Part shown: piece by piece, positions 63,489 through 64,000 of the stretch
How positions within the stretch are numbered: position 1 is the first letter of the stretch
Layout: every line of letters starts with the position of its first letter
Source: Fusobacterium ulcerans
GTDB lineage: Bacteria; Fusobacteriota; Fusobacteriia; Fusobacteriales; Fusobacteriaceae
Reading direction: 5' to 3'
NCBI RefSeq assembly: GCF_003019675.1
Contig: NZ_CP028105.1
Coordinates: 2,930,282 to 2,994,281 of the forward strand
DNA length: 64,000 nt
The notes under the pieces: generated by a model
The model's input: only the letters and a program-made list of their open reading frames with translations
What the model was told of the DNA's origin: nothing
Databases searched by the model: none
Program-made: the position numbers and the translations under genes

Positions 63489-64000
63489 ATGGAACTAGAA
63501 ACTAACTATTCAGTTGCAGATTTAAAAATTTTATTAAGTAATAATGAAATAAGAAGTGAAGGATATTTAGTAGAAGAATTTGAATTAAATTTTCAAGAAA
63601 ATGCTCATAGCAAAATAAATATAGAGATAAAAGTAAAGAAAGAATATAAAAATGATTGGGGTATCTACACAAGGGAGGATATAGGCAATCAAGCAGAAAA
63701 TAATGTTTCTTTTGATGTCTTATTGAAAAAGAGAAAGTGTTTTTCTGGAATTGTTCAGAATATAATTGTTATGGAAGAAGACTCAGGAGATATAAAAATA
63801 AAATTAGAAGCTCTTTCAAAAAGTGAAAAAATGGATAGAGTTAAAAGATATAGGGTATACCAAAATCCTCAAATAAAATACATTGATATAATAAGAGAAA
63901 TAGCTGGAAGATACAATGAGGAAATAAATATATTAGGGATAGAGTTAGAAAATAAGGATACAAATATTCTAAGTGAAAAAATAAAAAAAGGATTGATTAT
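63489..64000 (+). CDS. VgrG/phage-tail-spike-like protein, N-terminal part (runs off window)
   Basis: The frame is open to the window edge (170 residues seen). AGGGAGGAAG precedes the ATG, 12 bases after the effector. Its start follows the VgrG/gpD hub pattern: an early beta domain, KRKCFSGIVQNIIVMEEDSG (the 'F.G.V..v' strand), then LEALSKSEKMDRVKRYRVYQ and KYIDIIREIAGRYN, corresponding to the D-x-x-x-x-R-x-[FY]-Q and helix of VgrG. It would form the trimeric hub/spike carrying the PAAR-like tip of the preceding effector. Confidence 0.8.
   Translation, partial: MELETNYSVADLKILLSNNEIRSEGYLVEEFELNFQENAHSKINIEIKVKKEYKNDWGIYTREDIGNQAENNVSFDVLLKKRKCFSGIVQNIIVMEEDSGDIKIKLEALSKSEKMDRVKRYRVYQNPQIKYIDIIREIAGRYNEEINILGIELENKDTNILSEKIKKGLI

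Noticed and set aside
40747-64000. Interpretation as a contractile-tail prophage
   Set aside because: No integrase, terminase, portal, capsid, tape-measure or lysis genes are present, while kinase, phosphatase, FHA and chaperone genes are.

Overview
The window is very AT-rich and gene-dense. It carries large autotransporters, a MipA/OmpV-type porin, TraT- and other lipoproteins (so a Gram-negative envelope), and Clostridia-like housekeeping genes: an anaerobic ribonucleotide reductase, a corrinoid protein and a beta-keto acid cleavage enzyme. Together these point to Fusobacterium, probably a member of the F. varium / F. ulcerans / F. mortiferum group. The species is an inference; no 16S gene is present.

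Region 1 (1-9.9 kb): the end of a cardiolipin synthase, a PHP-domain protein, tRNA-Arg, a small lipoprotein, a TPR protein, IS200-type copy 1, a frameshifted autotransporter, two HU-like proteins and an orphan corrinoid protein. Region 2 (10-15.2 kb): a 1198-residue autotransporter with a C-terminal OmpA domain, then IS200 copy 2. Region 3 (15.2-30.4 kb): envelope and core genes. These are MipA/OmpV, a glycosyltransferase-deacetylase fusion, an M29 peptidase, a TDT transporter, TraT, a PAS-GAF-GGDEF protein, tRNA-Gln and tRNA-Pro, a HAD phosphatase, AzlC/AzlD, a ferredoxin-like protein, MATE, YaiI, a YbjQ-like protein and two decayed SnoaL-like genes. A structured RNA candidate lies at 19040-19145. 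Region 4 (30.4-35.7 kb): an operon of ketopantoate reductase-like enzyme, GntP permease, BKACE (DUF849) enzyme and MaoC hydratase. It is transcribed leftward from a textbook sigma-54 promoter, next to a divergent sigma-54-dependent activator. Region 5 (35.7-40.3 kb): GNAT, radical SAM, and nrdDG behind a candidate NrdR box pair.

Region 6 (40.7 kb to the window end) is the most unusual. It looks like a divergent type VI secretion-like contractile injection system. In order it encodes a sheath-like protein, an Hcp-like tube protein, an unknown candidate baseplate protein, a J-domain protein, two FHA proteins, a membrane PP2C-like protein with TPRs, a small Ser/Thr kinase, an Hsp70/actin-like ATPase and a second Hcp-like protein. 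A periplasmic two-repeat protein and a strong hairpin close this first unit. A second unit has two unrecognised, translationally coupled proteins, a small membrane protein, and a tandem array of three paralogous lipoproteins. Two of these lipoproteins are followed by short fragments matching the N-terminus of the next effector. The third precedes a 1388-residue effector with a lipase-like core (serine replaced by Asn) and a C-terminal PAAR-like (DUF4280-type) domain. A VgrG-like spike gene runs off the window. I infer that sheath, tube and spike form the injector, that FHA/kinase/phosphatase control it by phosphorylation, that the J/Hsp70-like pair acts in assembly or recycling, and that the lipoproteins give immunity to the PAAR-tipped effector. 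No ClpV, TssJ/L/M or gp25/TssE homologue was recognised in the window.
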